Positions 49,727 through 60,359 of a DNA stretch of 64,000 nucleotides are shown piece by piece. The stretch comes from BD2-11 sp965221785 (lineage in GTDB: Bacteria > Gemmatimonadota > Gemmatimonadetes > Longimicrobiales > Gaopeijiaceae): positions 62,001 through 126,000 of the forward strand of contig CBDCSR010000001.1 in assembly GCA_965221785.1 (NCBI GenBank). Reading direction: 5' to 3'. The notes below the pieces were generated by a model. That model saw only the letters and a list, made by a program, of their open reading frames with translations, had not been told where the DNA came from and searched no databases. The position numbers were made by a program, and so were the translations under genes. Every line of letters begins with the position of its first letter. The first letter of the stretch is position 1.

Positions 49727-52700
49727 ATGATCGAAGCAAAGGCAACCGGCAAGAGAGTGTCTGTCTGGGTCATGGCGGGTCTCGCGGGCCTCGGGTGGAT
49801 CTCCGCCTGCGGCGATGGCGCCGTCGAGCCCGCGCCGCCGCCTCCGGCTCCCGTCGCCACCACGGTGACGGTCAGCCCGGGTTCTGCCGCACTGAGCGCC
49901 CTTGGAGAGACGAACCGGTTCACCGCCGAGGTACGCGACCAGAACGGGCAGGTGATGGCGGGGGCCCTGGTCGCGTGGGCGAGCAGCGACGCCTCGGTTG
50001 CGGCGGTGGACGCGTCGGGACAGGTGACGGCGGCGGCGAACGGAAGCGCAACGATCACGGCGATGGCGGGCTCGGTATCGGGGACTGCGGCTGTGACGGT
50101 GGCCCAGGTGGTGAGCGCCGTCGCCGTTTCGCCCGCTGCGGACACCCTGGTCGCGTTCGGCGACACGGTGCGTCTGGTTGCGGAGGCAAACGACGCCAAC
50201 GGTCACGGGGTGGCGGGATCCGAGTTCTCATGGTTGTCGAGCGACACGCTGGTGGCCCGGGTGGACGCCGCGGGACTGGTCGAGTCCCTTGCCGAGGGCG
50301 CGGTCATGGTGACGGCCACTGCCTCGGACGTCACGGGTGGGGCCGAACTGAGCGTGGTGCCTCCGCTGCCGACAACGGTTGCCGTGAACCCCGACACGGT
50401 GGCGTTCACGGCGCTCGGCCAGACCGCGCAACTGGCGGCCGAGGTGCGTGAACAGGCCGGGCGGGTGATGGCCGAAGCCCCGGTCACCTGGTCGAGCGGC
50501 GACACGCTGGTCGCGGTGGTGGACTCGGCGGGGCTGGCGACGGCCGTGGGTGGGGGCACCACGACGGTGACCGCGGCAGCGGGCGACGTGTCGGCCGCGG
50601 TCGTGGTGACGGTGACGCAGTCCGCGGGCTCGGCGGTGGTCTCGCCCGCCGAAGCCTCGATCACGCTGGGCGACACGCTGCGGCTTGCGGCGGAAGCCTT
50701 CGACGAGAACGGCCACGCAGTGGACGGCGCGGTGTTCTCCTGGTCTTCGAGCGACGCCGGGGCGGCTACCGTGGACGACTCCGGACTGGTGACGGGAGTG
50801 GCCGAAGGGACGGCGAAGATCACGGCGACGGCGGGTGACGCGTCGGGCGTCGCCGAGGTTACGGTGGAAAGCCCCGACCGGGCAGCGCTGGTGGCGCTCT
50901 ACGAGGCAACCGACGGACCGAACTGGGTCGACAACACCAACTGGCTGACTGACGCGCCCTTGGGGGCGTGGTATGGGGTGGAGACAGATGCTTCCGGCAG
51001 GGTGGTTGGACTTGACCTCAGTGGACACCGCGAAAGGGTTTGGGTGAGCCATGGACTTTCCGGGACGATCCCGCCAGATCTCGCAAATCTGACGTACTTG
51101 GAGTCGCTTGACCTCCAGGTGAACGGCCTAAGGGGCACGATTCCGCCGGAACTCGGAGATCTTGCCAACCTGCGTTCGCTCGCTCTCGGACAGAATAGCC
51201 TGCGGGGTGTGATCCCGCCTCAACTTGGGCAGCTTGCCAACCTGGAGTCACTGGTCCTCAGGTACAACATTCTCGGCGGCCCGATTCCGCCGGAGTTGGG
51301 AGAGCTCGCCAAACTGACGAGGCTCGACTTGGATGAAAACGAGTTGACCGGTCCGATTCCGTCCGCGCTGCGCGGCCTCACGAGCTTGCAGGCGCTTCAA
51401 CTCAGGTTTAACAGTCTGACCGGTACGATTCCCCCCTGGTTGGGTGACCTCAGCGAGCTTCGGCATCTGACGCTGGGTCCGAATGACCTGCACGGCCCGA
51501 TCCCGCCGGAACTGGGCAACCTTGCCAAGCTGTACACGCTGATACTCGATCAGAACAACCTCACGGGCCCGATTCCACCCGAACTCGGGAGACTCACCAA
51601 CCTTGGTTTGCTTTTTCTTTATGCCAACAACTTGACGGGTCCGATTCCGCCGGAACTCAGGAACCTCACAAGCCTGCGCTTCCTTAATGTGTGGGGCAAC
51701 AACCTCACCGGTTCGATTCCGCCTTGGCTGGGCAACCTTGTCAACCTGCAAGGCCTGGACTTGGCCGACAATCAACTGACGGGCCAAGTCCCTGTTGAAC
51801 TCGGAAGCCTCCATCAGTTGCGCGACATTTCCTTGTCCGGTAACCAGTTGACAGGATCACTTCCGCTGAGTTTTGCCCAGCTGAACAACATGGAGTCGCT
51901 TGGTTGTCAGGGGACCGAGGGGGTATGTCTGCCCTCAACGGACGCGTTCCGCGAGTGGGCCAGGCAGGTAGAGGCTCGCGGGAACGTCGCGTATCCGGTC
52001 AATATCCCGTGGTGCGACGAGATCGACAAACAGGCGCTGGAGGCGTTGTACGAAGCCGCCAGCGGCTGGCGCTGGGCACGATCCGACGGCTGGCTGACCG
52101 ACGAAGATCTGCGCCGGTGGCACGGGGTTACGACTGATTCCATCGGCCGCGTCTCGGAGCTCGACTTGGCCGGCAACGGCCTCTCGGGCCACGTTCCGGA
52201 TGCGTTGCGGCTGCTCGCCGGCCTGACAGAACTGAGGATCGGCGACAACGCGCTTGTCGGTCGATTGCCCTTGTCCCTCGTCGGCCTTCCCTTGGAGGAG
52301 TTCGACTACGACGGCACGTCGCTCTGCACGGCTGACGATCCCGTGTTTCGGGAATGGGTGAACGGGATCCCGCGCCACATCGGAACAGGAGTGCAATGCC
52401 CTCCCCTTACGGACCGCGACGTTCTCGAACAATTGTACCGCAGCGCGGACGGCCGGTACTGGAATCAGAGCGCGGGCTGGCTGACCGATGTCCCGTTGGC
52501 GCAGTGGCAGGGCGTTGAGACCGATGCCGCTGGTCAGGTCGTCGGGCTTCGGCTCAGGGGCTACGGCTTGTCCGGATCGCTTCCAGCGGAGCTTGGGCAG
52601 CTGTCGGAACTCAGAGAGTTGGATCTTTCTTACAACGACCTATCAGGCTCGATTCCGCAAGAACTGGGTGACCTCGCCAACCTGACGCGGCTCCACCTGG

Positions 52701-55153
52701 GTGGGAATGGGCTTGGTGGCGAGATTCCCGCCGTACTAGGGCAGCTGTCGGGACTCAGACAGTTGAGTTTGTTTGCCAACGAGTTGTCCGGGTCCATTCC
52801 GCCGGAACTCGGTGACCTCGCCGACTTGTATTGGCTCGAACTCGCTGAGAATGAACTCACCGGACCGATTCCGGTGGAACTAGGCAATCTCGCGAAGCTG
52901 ATCGATCTGAGGCTCAATGACAACTTGCTGTCGGACCGAGTGCCGCATGAGCTCGGCGGCCTGACTCGCCTCGAAGTGCTCGACCTGGCAAACAACGGAC
53001 TGAGCGGGAGCATTCCTTCGGAACTTGGCAGGCTTGGCGCCGTGGAAACCCTCTCGTTGTCCGGCAACCTCTTGTCCGGCCGCATTCCGCAACAACTTGG
53101 TGCTCTGGATCGTCTCGCGTCGTTGGATCTGTCCGGCAACCAGTTGTCCGGCCCGATTCCTCTCGGGATCGGTGGCCTCGGCAGTTTGCAGCGCCTTCGA
53201 ATCGCCGACAACGTTCTGACGAGCGCTATCCCTGCCGAGCTAGGGAGTCTCGCAGACCTCACAATGCTGGAATTGGCCGACAATCAGCTCTCCGGATCGA
53301 TTCCCGCAGAACTGGGCAGTCTCACGAATCTGGACACTTTGCATCTGGGCAACAATCAGCTTTCCGGCCCACTTCCCTCCGAGCTCGGCGCAGCCTCTGC
53401 GCTGGAGAGTCTCGATTTGCGGTCCAACGCGCTGGCCGGTCCCGTGCCGTCCGAGTTCGCGAACCTCAGGCTACTGAAGTCCCTTATTGTTGCGGACAAC
53501 CCCGATCTGGCCGGGCCGCTGCCCGCAGACATCACGGCACTCAACCGACTTGAGCAGTTCATGGCCGGGGGGACAGAGCTGTGCCTGCCATCCGACCCCG
53601 TTCATGACGACTGGTTCAGTGGCATTGCCCGCCGCCTGCTGGCGCGCTGCCCGGACGGATTGGCGATTTACCTGACCCAGGCAGTGCAGTCGTGGGATCA
53701 TCCCGTGCCGCTCCTGGCCGGAGAGCCCGTGCTGCTTCGTGTGTTCGTGACGGCTGCAAAGGAGAGCGCCGCCACAATGCCTCCGGTCCGGACCACTTTC
53801 TATCTGAATGGCGTTGAACGGCATACCGCCGATATCGCCGCGGTTGCCAAGCCCATTCCGACCGACATCAATGAAGGTGATCTTGCGCTGTCGGCCAACG
53901 CGGAGATTCCGGACTGGGTCATCGCGCCGGGCCTGGAAATGGTGATCGAGGTCGACCCGGAGGGCACGCTCGATCCTTCACTTGGCGTTACGAAGCGGAT
54001 TCCCGATTCGGGCCGCCTGGCCGTTGACGTGCGGGCCGTGCCAGACTTCCACCTGACCCTGATCCCGTTTCTCCTGGCCGAGAATCCGGACTGGTCCGCC
54101 GTGGACGATGTCTCCGCGATGGCGGCGAATCCAGGCAGCCACGAATTGCTCAGCGACGTGCGGACACTGCTGCCGATAGCAGGATTCGAAGTTACGGCGC
54201 GCGAACCCGTGATGGTATCCACTCCAGACATCCGCAACATCTTGAGGCAGGTTGAGGCGATGCGTCTCATGGAGGGCGGTTCGGGATACTGGATGGGCAT
54301 ATCGGATGGGAGACTAAAGCCCGGAAGCTACTCTACAGCGATCGGAGTTGCGATCCGCGATGCGCATGCCAGCGCGTCGATCCGCAACGCTTCTGTGATA
54401 GCCCACGAATTGGGGCACAATCTCTCGCTCCAGCACGCCCCGTGCGGCAGTCCAGACGGCGTCGATCCCTGGTTCCCCCATGCTTACGGCAGCATCGGGA
54501 CTTGGGGGTACGACTTCGGGCGGCGCGCATTGGTTGCGCCGGATGCTTCGGATATCATGTCCTATTGTCGGAACAATAAGCTCTGGATCAGCGACTACTT
54601 CTTCAACAAGGCTCTCGATCACCGTCTCGCACGGGACGATGCCACAACGGGCGCGTTGGCCGCGGTTGCGGATCCTGTCCGCACGCTCCTGTTGTGGGGT
54701 GGACGAGATCAGGATGGGGTTCCGTTCCTCGATCCGGCCTTCGTTGTCGATGCCGTACCCGCACTTCCTCCGCCGGGCACCGAGTATGCCATAGAAGGGA
54801 CGGACCCAGATGGGACGCTCCTTTTCTCGTACTCCTTTGATATGCCGGTCACGGCAGACGGCGAGGGGGAACAGGCGGGCTTCGTGTTCGCTCTGCCCGT
54901 GCAGATGGGATGGGAGGACGACCTCGCGAGCATCACGCTATCCGGACGCGGCGGGGTGGTCGTGCTGGACGAGACCACGGACCAACCGATGGCGATCCTG
55001 CGCGATCCTCGTACCGGGCAAGTGCGCGCATTCCTGCGAGACCTGCCGCCCGCGACCCAGACCGCGGCGGACGCCATCGGACGCGTCCCCGGGCAGGGGC
55101 TGGAGACGCTGTTCAGCCGGGGCATCCCCGGCGCGGAGGCATGGAGGCGGTGA
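49727..55153 (+). CDS. Giant lipoprotein: 4 Ig-like domains, three LRR modules, metzincin protease (paralogue 1)
   Basis: An 1808-aa exported protein. A lipoprotein signal ends in LGWISACGDG (Cys28). Four bacterial Ig-like (BIg2) domains lie at about 42-380, each with a SSDTLVARVDAAGLV-type signature. Three leucine-rich modules start at about 384 (DRAALVALYEATDGPNW), 764 (IDKQALEALYEAASGW) and 895 (LEQLYRSADGRYW); each opens with the LYxATxGxxWxxxxxWL cap and continues with plant-like LxxLxxLxLxxNxLxGxIPxEL repeats. From about 1300 comes a protease region with HELGHNLSLQH (zinc His1560, His1564, His1570) and a Met-turn DIMSYC (Met1611), i.e. a metzincin. Likely surface-exposed and active against proteins. 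No good ribosome site at ATG 49727. First of three tandem paralogues. Confidence 0.88.
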   Translation: MIEAKATGKRVSVWVMAGLAGLGWISACGDGAVEPAPPPPAPVATTVTVSPGSAALSALGETNRFTAEVRDQNGQVMAGALVAWASSDASVAAVDASGQVTAAANGSATITAMAGSVSGTAAVTVAQVVSAVAVSPAADTLVAFGDTVRLVAEANDANGHGVAGSEFSWLSSDTLVARVDAAGLVESLAEGAVMVTATASDVTGGAELSVVPPLPTTVAVNPDTVAFTALGQTAQLAAEVREQAGRVMAEAPVTWSSGDTLVAVVDSAGLATAVGGGTTTVTAAAGDVSAAVVVTVTQSAGSAVVSPAEASITLGDTLRLAAEAFDENGHAVDGAVFSWSSSDAGAATVDDSGLVTGVAEGTAKITATAGDASGVAEVTVESPDRAALVALYEATDGPNWVDNTNWLTDAPLGAWYGVETDASGRVVGLDLSGHRERVWVSHGLSGTIPPDLANLTYLESLDLQVNGLRGTIPPELGDLANLRSLALGQNSLRGVIPPQLGQLANLESLVLRYNILGGPIPPELGELAKLTRLDLDENELTGPIPSALRGLTSLQALQLRFNSLTGTIPPWLGDLSELRHLTLGPNDLHGPIPPELGNLAKLYTLILDQNNLTGPIPPELGRLTNLGLLFLYANNLTGPIPPELRNLTSLRFLNVWGNNLTGSIPPWLGNLVNLQGLDLADNQLTGQVPVELGSLHQLRDISLSGNQLTGSLPLSFAQLNNMESLGCQGTEGVCLPSTDAFREWARQVEARGNVAYPVNIPWCDEIDKQALEALYEAASGWRWARSDGWLTDEDLRRWHGVTTDSIGRVSELDLAGNGLSGHVPDALRLLAGLTELRIGDNALVGRLPLSLVGLPLEEFDYDGTSLCTADDPVFREWVNGIPRHIGTGVQCPPLTDRDVLEQLYRSADGRYWNQSAGWLTDVPLAQWQGVETDAAGQVVGLRLRGYGLSGSLPAELGQLSELRELDLSYNDLSGSIPQELGDLANLTRLHLGGNGLGGEIPAVLGQLSGLRQLSLFANELSGSIPPELGDLADLYWLELAENELTGPIPVELGNLAKLIDLRLNDNLLSDRVPHELGGLTRLEVLDLANNGLSGSIPSELGRLGAVETLSLSGNLLSGRIPQQLGALDRLASLDLSGNQLSGPIPLGIGGLGSLQRLRIADNVLTSAIPAELGSLADLTMLELADNQLSGSIPAELGSLTNLDTLHLGNNQLSGPLPSELGAASALESLDLRSNALAGPVPSEFANLRLLKSLIVADNPDLAGPLPADITALNRLEQFMAGGTELCLPSDPVHDDWFSGIARRLLARCPDGLAIYLTQAVQSWDHPVPLLAGEPVLLRVFVTAAKESAATMPPVRTTFYLNGVERHTADIAAVAKPIPTDINEGDLALSANAEIPDWVIAPGLEMVIEVDPEGTLDPSLGVTKRIPDSGRLAVDVRAVPDFHLTLIPFLLAENPDWSAVDDVSAMAANPGSHELLSDVRTLLPIAGFEVTAREPVMVSTPDIRNILRQVEAMRLMEGGSGYWMGISDGRLKPGSYSTAIGVAIRDAHASASIRNASVIAHELGHNLSLQHAPCGSPDGVDPWFPHAYGSIGTWGYDFGRRALVAPDASDIMSYCRNNKLWISDYFFNKALDHRLARDDATTGALAAVADPVRTLLLWGGRDQDGVPFLDPAFVVDAVPALPPPGTEYAIEGTDPDGTLLFSYSFDMPVTADGEGEQAGFVFALPVQMGWEDDLASITLSGRGGVVVLDETTDQPMAILRDPRTGQVRAFLRDLPPATQTAADAIGRVPGQGLETLFSRGIPGAEAWRR

Positions 55154-55329
55154 GCTAACGATCATGCAGTTACGTGCATGCGGCGTTCGTGGCGAACGCA
55201 GGCGCCGAGCGTCGGCTTCCCGCTATTCGGAACCTGTCTTCCGCGCGTGCGCGAGCAATGTGTAACGTGACCGTCGCGATCCCGAATGGAAGCCGGAACG
55301 CACGCGCCACCAAGCGGGGAGAAGCCGGA
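55154..55329. repeat. Duplicated intergenic leader, copy 1
   Basis: 176 bp between paralogues 1 and 2, nearly identical to 60181-60359. It includes a small hairpin GTTCG-TGG-CGAAC and a GGGGAG ribosome site before the next ATG. A GTG-initiated frame (55174) stays open through it and in the other copy despite 1- and 2-bp indels, so a longer N-terminus of paralogue 2 is possible but unlikely. Confidence 0.7.
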
Positions 55330-58300
55330 ATGCAATCCAGAAGCCTACGGCAAGACGGTCACGCGGAGATGCGGCGGGCGCTCATTCGCAACAGGCGCGC
55401 CGACGGAGGACCGGGACGGAAGGCGGGCTTCACGATTTCGGCGATGGCCTTTGCAGGCATCCTCCTCGTCCTGTCCTGCGGCGACGGGGCCGTGGAGCCC
55501 GCGCCCGCCGAGCCGCCCCGCCCAGCTTCCATCACGGTGGAGCCTTCGTCGGCGACGCTTACGTGGCTGAGTGAGACGGTCGTCTTCCGGGCGACAGTGA
55601 AGGATCAGTACGGCGCGGCGTTCCCCGGAACGGTCACGTGGTCGGGCAGTGACGGGGCCGTGTTCACGATCGACGCCGGCGGCACGGCCTCGGCTGTGGC
55701 CAACGGCTCGGGGACGGTCACGGCGACGTTCCAGAGCCTGAGTGCCACGGCTACCGTGCAAGTAGAGCAGGCACCCACGGCGCTGGAAACAGCATCGGGC
55801 AGCAGCCAGACCGCGGATTTGGGTGCGGTGCTGGCCGAACCCGTGGTGGTGCGGGTGGCGGATGCGGGGGGCTCGCCAGTCGGCGGAGCGACGGTGGTAT
55901 TCACGCCCGGTGTGGGGCACGGGATGGTGGATCCCACCGAGGCCGTCACCGACAGCGCCGGTCTGGCGCGTACGGTGTGGACGCTGGGGGAATCAATCGG
56001 CGACCAGACGCTCCAGGTTGCTGTGGGCGACGCAGCCTTGGCGGTCGTTGCACACACGATCAACCCGGACCGCGCAGCGCTCGTCGCGCTGTACGAAGCC
56101 ACTGACGGGCCGAACTGGGTCGACAACACCAACTGGCTGACCGACGCGCCGCTGGGTGAATGGTACGGGGTGGACACGGACGCGACCGGCCGGGTGATCC
56201 GGCTTGACCTCAGCGGCCATTGGGAAGGATCAGAGCAATTCGGCCAGGGCCTCCAAGGGTCGATTCCGCCGGAACTCGGAAACCTTGCGAACCTGGAGGT
56301 CCTCTACCTCGGCCTCAACGGTCTGACGGGCACCATCCCGCCGGAGTTGGGGAATCTCGCGAACTTGAAAGAGCTTGGCCTCGGGGGGAACCGACTAATT
56401 GGTGTTATCCCGCCGGAGCTGGGTCGCCTCGCGAACCTGGAGGTTCTTTGGCTCGCGCGCAACGGTCTGACGGGCACTATTCCTCCCGAGCTGGGGCACC
56501 TCACCAATCTGAGGCGTCTTGGTCTGCGGTACAACGAACTCACGGGCCCGATCCCACCGGAGTTCCGCGGCTTAACCAAGCTGAACTACCTGAATCTGTA
56601 TCAAAACCAGTTGACGGGACCGATTCCGCCGTGGTTGGGGAACCTGACGGAACTCACCGAACTGCATCTGCGCTACAACGACTTCACAGGTCCGATACCA
56701 CCGGAGCTGGGCAGCCTTGATCAGCTATGGCTGCTCTTCCTCGAGGGAAACAACCTTTCGGGACCAATCCCGCCAGAACTGGGGAACCTTGAGCGGCTGC
56801 GGTTGCTGTGGTTGAAGGAAAACAACCTGTCGGGGCCGATTCCGCCGGAGTTGGGCAATCTTGCCAACCTGACGAGCCTCTTCTTGTCCGAGAACAATCT
56901 GACTGGCCCGATCCCGCCCGAATTCGGAAACCTTGAGAGATTGGAGACCATTTCGCTGTCCGGCAACCTGCTGACCGGTTCTCTTCCGCTGAACTTCGCG
57001 AGGCTACCTGATCTGGCGTTCGTGGAATGCCGCCGAACAGCGGGTGTGTGCCTGCCGGCTACCGACCAGTTCAGGGAGTGGATCCGGCAAGTCGAGGCTC
57101 GCAGCCTTGGCGGTAACATCGATATCCCCTGGTGCGACGAGATCGACAAGGAAGCGTTGCGGGCCTTGTACAATGCCGCCGGAGGCTCCCGCTGGACACG
57201 GTCCAACGGGTGGCTGGAGGATGAGAACCTGGACCAGTGGCACGGCGTGCGGACCGATTCGACCAAGCGGGTCTCAGGCCTCGACCTGAGGGGCAACGGG
57301 TTGTCGGGACAGGTTCCCGGGGCGCTGGAGGGACTCGTCAATCTGAGGGAGTTGCGGATCGGAGACAATGCGCTATCCGGCCGGTTGCCCCTGTCACTCG
57401 CCAGCCTGCCGCTGCAGGAGTTCGACTACGCCGACACGTCCCTGTGCGTGGCGGACGATGACGGTTTCCGTGAGTGGCTGAACGGCATCCCGCGCCACAA
57501 AGGAACTGGGGTACCATGTCCTCCTCTCACCGAATGGGAAGTTCTTCAATCATTGTACCGGAATACCGATGGGCAACGGTGGCATCAGCGCGCAGGATGG
57601 CGGAGGGGCGGTGGCGCGTTGGAGGATTGGCATGGCGTGGAAACCGATGCGGCCGGACGGGTCATCGGGTTGCGGCTTGGAGGCAACGGCCTGTCCGGCT
57701 CGATTCCCGTGGAACTCGGGGAGCTGTCGCAACTGAGGATCCTGGATCTTGGCGATAACGACTTGTCGGGCTCCATTCCGGCGGCGCTGGGTGACCTGGG
57801 GCACCTGGAATCACTCATCCTTCGGGCGAATCAGCTCCGTGGCGACATTCCCCCCAAGCTTGGCCGGCTGTCGCAACTGAGCGTCCTGGATCTTGGCCTC
57901 AATCGCCTTTCTGGTTCTGTTCCGCCGGAGCTGGGCAGCCTGGATCGTCTGGAGCGGCTCGACCTTGGAGGAAATGGGCTCGCCGGCGAAATCCCGCGAG
58001 AACTCGGCAAACTCGCCAACCTGACCGAGCTGGATCTCGGCAACAATTTCCTGTCGGGTTCGGTTCCCCCGGAGTTGGGCGGTCTGAGCGATCTGGAGTG
58101 GCTCGACTTCAACGGGAATCAGCTCGGCGGGAACATTCCCTCGGAACTCGCCAAGCTCACGGCGATCGAGTTCATCGGGCTCGCCGACAACCAGTTGACC
58201 GGACCGATTCCCGCCGAACTGGGCGGCCTAGCCGACCTCCGGGAGCTCCGGTTCTCCGGCAACGATCTCTCGGGATCCATCCCCCCGGAGTTGGGCACTC

Positions 58301-60180
58301 TGGCGGAACTGAACGTACTTGAGTTCACCAATAACAAGCTCTCTGGATCGATCCCGCCAGAGTTGGGCGATCTGACGAGTCTTGTGTCGCTGAACCTGGG
58401 TGACAACGAGCTCTCGGGACCGCTGCCTACCGCACTCGGGCGTGCCGTCAGGCTTGAGGACCTCGACCTGCGGGACAACGGGCTGTCCGGCATGGTGCCG
58501 CCGGAATTCGCGAACCTCAACCTCCTCAAGTCGCTGATCCTCGCGGACAACCCCGGGTTGGCCGGGCCGCTGCCCATGGACATCACGGCGCTCGCCCAGC
58601 TCGAGTTGCTAACGGCCGGTGGCACCGGACTGTGTCGTCCGGCGGACGCCCGCTTCGACACATGGTTCGGGGCCATAGGCGGCTACCTGGCGCGCTGCCG
58701 GGAGGGGCCCGACGTGTACCTGACGCAGACCGTGCAGTCGTGGGGGGATCCGGTGCCGCTGCTGGCGGGAGAGCCGGCGCTGCTCCGGGTCTTCGTCACG
58801 GCGCCGCGGGATGCAACCGTAACGATGCCCGAGGTCAAGGCCACCTTCTATGTGAATGGTTCTGAACGGCACGCCGTTCGCGTCGCCGCAGACGCGCGGA
58901 CCATTCCTCACGAAGTCACGGAAGGCAATCTCGAGCTGTCAGCGAACGCCGAGATTCCGGATTGGGTCATTGTCCCCGGCTTGGAGATGGTGATCGAGGT
59001 CGACCCGGAACGCACCCTGGATCCAGCGCTTGGCGTGACCAAGCGGATTCCCGATGCGGGCCGCCTGGCCGTTGATGTGCAGCGGATGCCGCCCTTCCGC
59101 CTGACCCTGATCCCGATCCTCTCGGAAACCGACCCGGACTCGTCCGTCGTGCAGTCCGTCGCCGAAATGGCGGCGGATCCGCATGGTCACGAGCTGCTCC
59201 GCGATGTGCGGACGCTGCTGCCGGTCACGGAAATCGCTGTTGCGACGCGTCAGCCCGTCACCGTGTCGACCGGTTACGCCTTTGACATAGAAACACAGGT
59301 TAGAGCGATGCGCCTCATGGAAGGCGGTTCGGGACACTGGATGGGTATAGGGAACGCCAGAGGCTGGGTGGGAGGCGTAGCCATCCGCGGCGGGTGGACG
59401 AGCTTCTCGAAACCCGTTGCTGACATCATCGCCCACGAGTTGGGGCACAACCTCTCGCTCGAGCACGCCCCGTGTGGAAGCCCGGACGACACCGATCCTT
59501 GGTTCCCGCATTCGGGCGGGAACATCGGAGCTTGGGGATACGATTTCGAACGCAGAGCGTTGGTTTCGCCGCGCACCGCGGACGTGATGTCTTACTGTGC
59601 GTTGCCAAACTGGATCAGCGACTACTTCTTCAACAAGGCGCTCAACCACCGCCTGTCCGACGACGATGCGGCAGCGGCAGCGTTGGCCGCGGGAGCGGAT
59701 CTCGTCCACACACTTCTGTTGTGGGGTGGACGCGACCAGGATGGGGTTCCGTACCTCGATCCAGCGTTCGTCGTAGACGCCGTACCCGCACTCCCTGTGG
59801 CGGGCACCGAGTACACCATCGAAGGAGCGGACGCAGACGGGACGCCCTTGTTCTCGCACAGGTTCGATATGCCGGGCACGGCGGACGTCGAGGGGGAGAA
59901 AGCCGGTTTCGTGTTCGCACTCCCCGTGCAGCCCGACTGGGCCGACGACCTGGCGAGCATCACGCTGTCCGGACCTGGTGGATCGGCCATACTCGACGAG
60001 ACGACGGACCAACCGATGGCCATCCTGCGCGATCCGCAGACCGGGCAAGTGCGCGCATTCCTGCGAGACGTGCCGCCCGCGACCCAGACCGCAGCGGACG
60101 CCATCGGACGCACCGCGGGGCAGGGGCTGGAGACGCTGTTCAGCCGCGGCATCCCCGGCGCGGAGGCATGGAGGCGGTGA
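55330..60180 (+). CDS. Giant lipoprotein: Ig-like, three LRR modules, metzincin protease (paralogue 2)
   Basis: A 1616-aa paralogue. The long, basic N-region precedes a lipoprotein signal AFAGILLVLSCGDG. The N-terminal domains differ from paralogue 1: one BIg2 domain (FPGTVTWSGSDGAVFTIDAG) and one Big1/invasin-like domain (VVVRVADAGGSPVGGATVVF). LRR modules begin at residue 247 (DRAALVALYEATDGPNW), near 618 (ALRALYNAAGG) and near 742 (VLQSLYRNTDG), with about two dozen GxIPxEL repeats. The protease has HELGHNLSLEH (His1369, His1373, His1379) and Met-turn DVMSYC (Met1420). The C-terminal 190 residues are almost the same as in paralogue 1, DNA included. ATG 55330 (GGGGAG site) is preferred over the open GTG at 55174. 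Its start region is repeated at paralogue 3. Confidence 0.88.
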   Translation: MQSRSLRQDGHAEMRRALIRNRRADGGPGRKAGFTISAMAFAGILLVLSCGDGAVEPAPAEPPRPASITVEPSSATLTWLSETVVFRATVKDQYGAAFPGTVTWSGSDGAVFTIDAGGTASAVANGSGTVTATFQSLSATATVQVEQAPTALETASGSSQTADLGAVLAEPVVVRVADAGGSPVGGATVVFTPGVGHGMVDPTEAVTDSAGLARTVWTLGESIGDQTLQVAVGDAALAVVAHTINPDRAALVALYEATDGPNWVDNTNWLTDAPLGEWYGVDTDATGRVIRLDLSGHWEGSEQFGQGLQGSIPPELGNLANLEVLYLGLNGLTGTIPPELGNLANLKELGLGGNRLIGVIPPELGRLANLEVLWLARNGLTGTIPPELGHLTNLRRLGLRYNELTGPIPPEFRGLTKLNYLNLYQNQLTGPIPPWLGNLTELTELHLRYNDFTGPIPPELGSLDQLWLLFLEGNNLSGPIPPELGNLERLRLLWLKENNLSGPIPPELGNLANLTSLFLSENNLTGPIPPEFGNLERLETISLSGNLLTGSLPLNFARLPDLAFVECRRTAGVCLPATDQFREWIRQVEARSLGGNIDIPWCDEIDKEALRALYNAAGGSRWTRSNGWLEDENLDQWHGVRTDSTKRVSGLDLRGNGLSGQVPGALEGLVNLRELRIGDNALSGRLPLSLASLPLQEFDYADTSLCVADDDGFREWLNGIPRHKGTGVPCPPLTEWEVLQSLYRNTDGQRWHQRAGWRRGGGALEDWHGVETDAAGRVIGLRLGGNGLSGSIPVELGELSQLRILDLGDNDLSGSIPAALGDLGHLESLILRANQLRGDIPPKLGRLSQLSVLDLGLNRLSGSVPPELGSLDRLERLDLGGNGLAGEIPRELGKLANLTELDLGNNFLSGSVPPELGGLSDLEWLDFNGNQLGGNIPSELAKLTAIEFIGLADNQLTGPIPAELGGLADLRELRFSGNDLSGSIPPELGTLAELNVLEFTNNKLSGSIPPELGDLTSLVSLNLGDNELSGPLPTALGRAVRLEDLDLRDNGLSGMVPPEFANLNLLKSLILADNPGLAGPLPMDITALAQLELLTAGGTGLCRPADARFDTWFGAIGGYLARCREGPDVYLTQTVQSWGDPVPLLAGEPALLRVFVTAPRDATVTMPEVKATFYVNGSERHAVRVAADARTIPHEVTEGNLELSANAEIPDWVIVPGLEMVIEVDPERTLDPALGVTKRIPDAGRLAVDVQRMPPFRLTLIPILSETDPDSSVVQSVAEMAADPHGHELLRDVRTLLPVTEIAVATRQPVTVSTGYAFDIETQVRAMRLMEGGSGHWMGIGNARGWVGGVAIRGGWTSFSKPVADIIAHELGHNLSLEHAPCGSPDDTDPWFPHSGGNIGAWGYDFERRALVSPRTADVMSYCALPNWISDYFFNKALNHRLSDDDAAAAALAAGADLVHTLLLWGGRDQDGVPYLDPAFVVDAVPALPVAGTEYTIEGADADGTPLFSHRFDMPGTADVEGEKAGFVFALPVQPDWADDLASITLSGPGGSAILDETTDQPMAILRDPQTGQVRAFLRDVPPATQTAADAIGRTAGQGLETLFSRGIPGAEAWRR

Positions 60181-60359
60181 GCTAACGATCATGCGGTTAC
60201 GTGCATGCGGCGTTCGTGGCGAACGCAGGCGCCGAGCGTCCGGCTTCCCGCTATTCGGAAACTGTACTTTCCGCGCGTGCGCGAGCGGTGTGTGACGTGA
60301 CCGTCGCGATCCCGAATGGGAGCCTGGACGCACGCGCCACCAAGCGGGGAGAAACCGGG
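60181..60359. repeat. Duplicated intergenic leader, copy 2
   Basis: 179 bp, about 90% identical to 55154-55329, with net +3 bp in indels. It carries the same hairpin and GGGGAG site. The duplication continues into the coding sequences on both sides; the period of the unit is 5030 bp (55330 to 60360). Confidence 0.7.
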
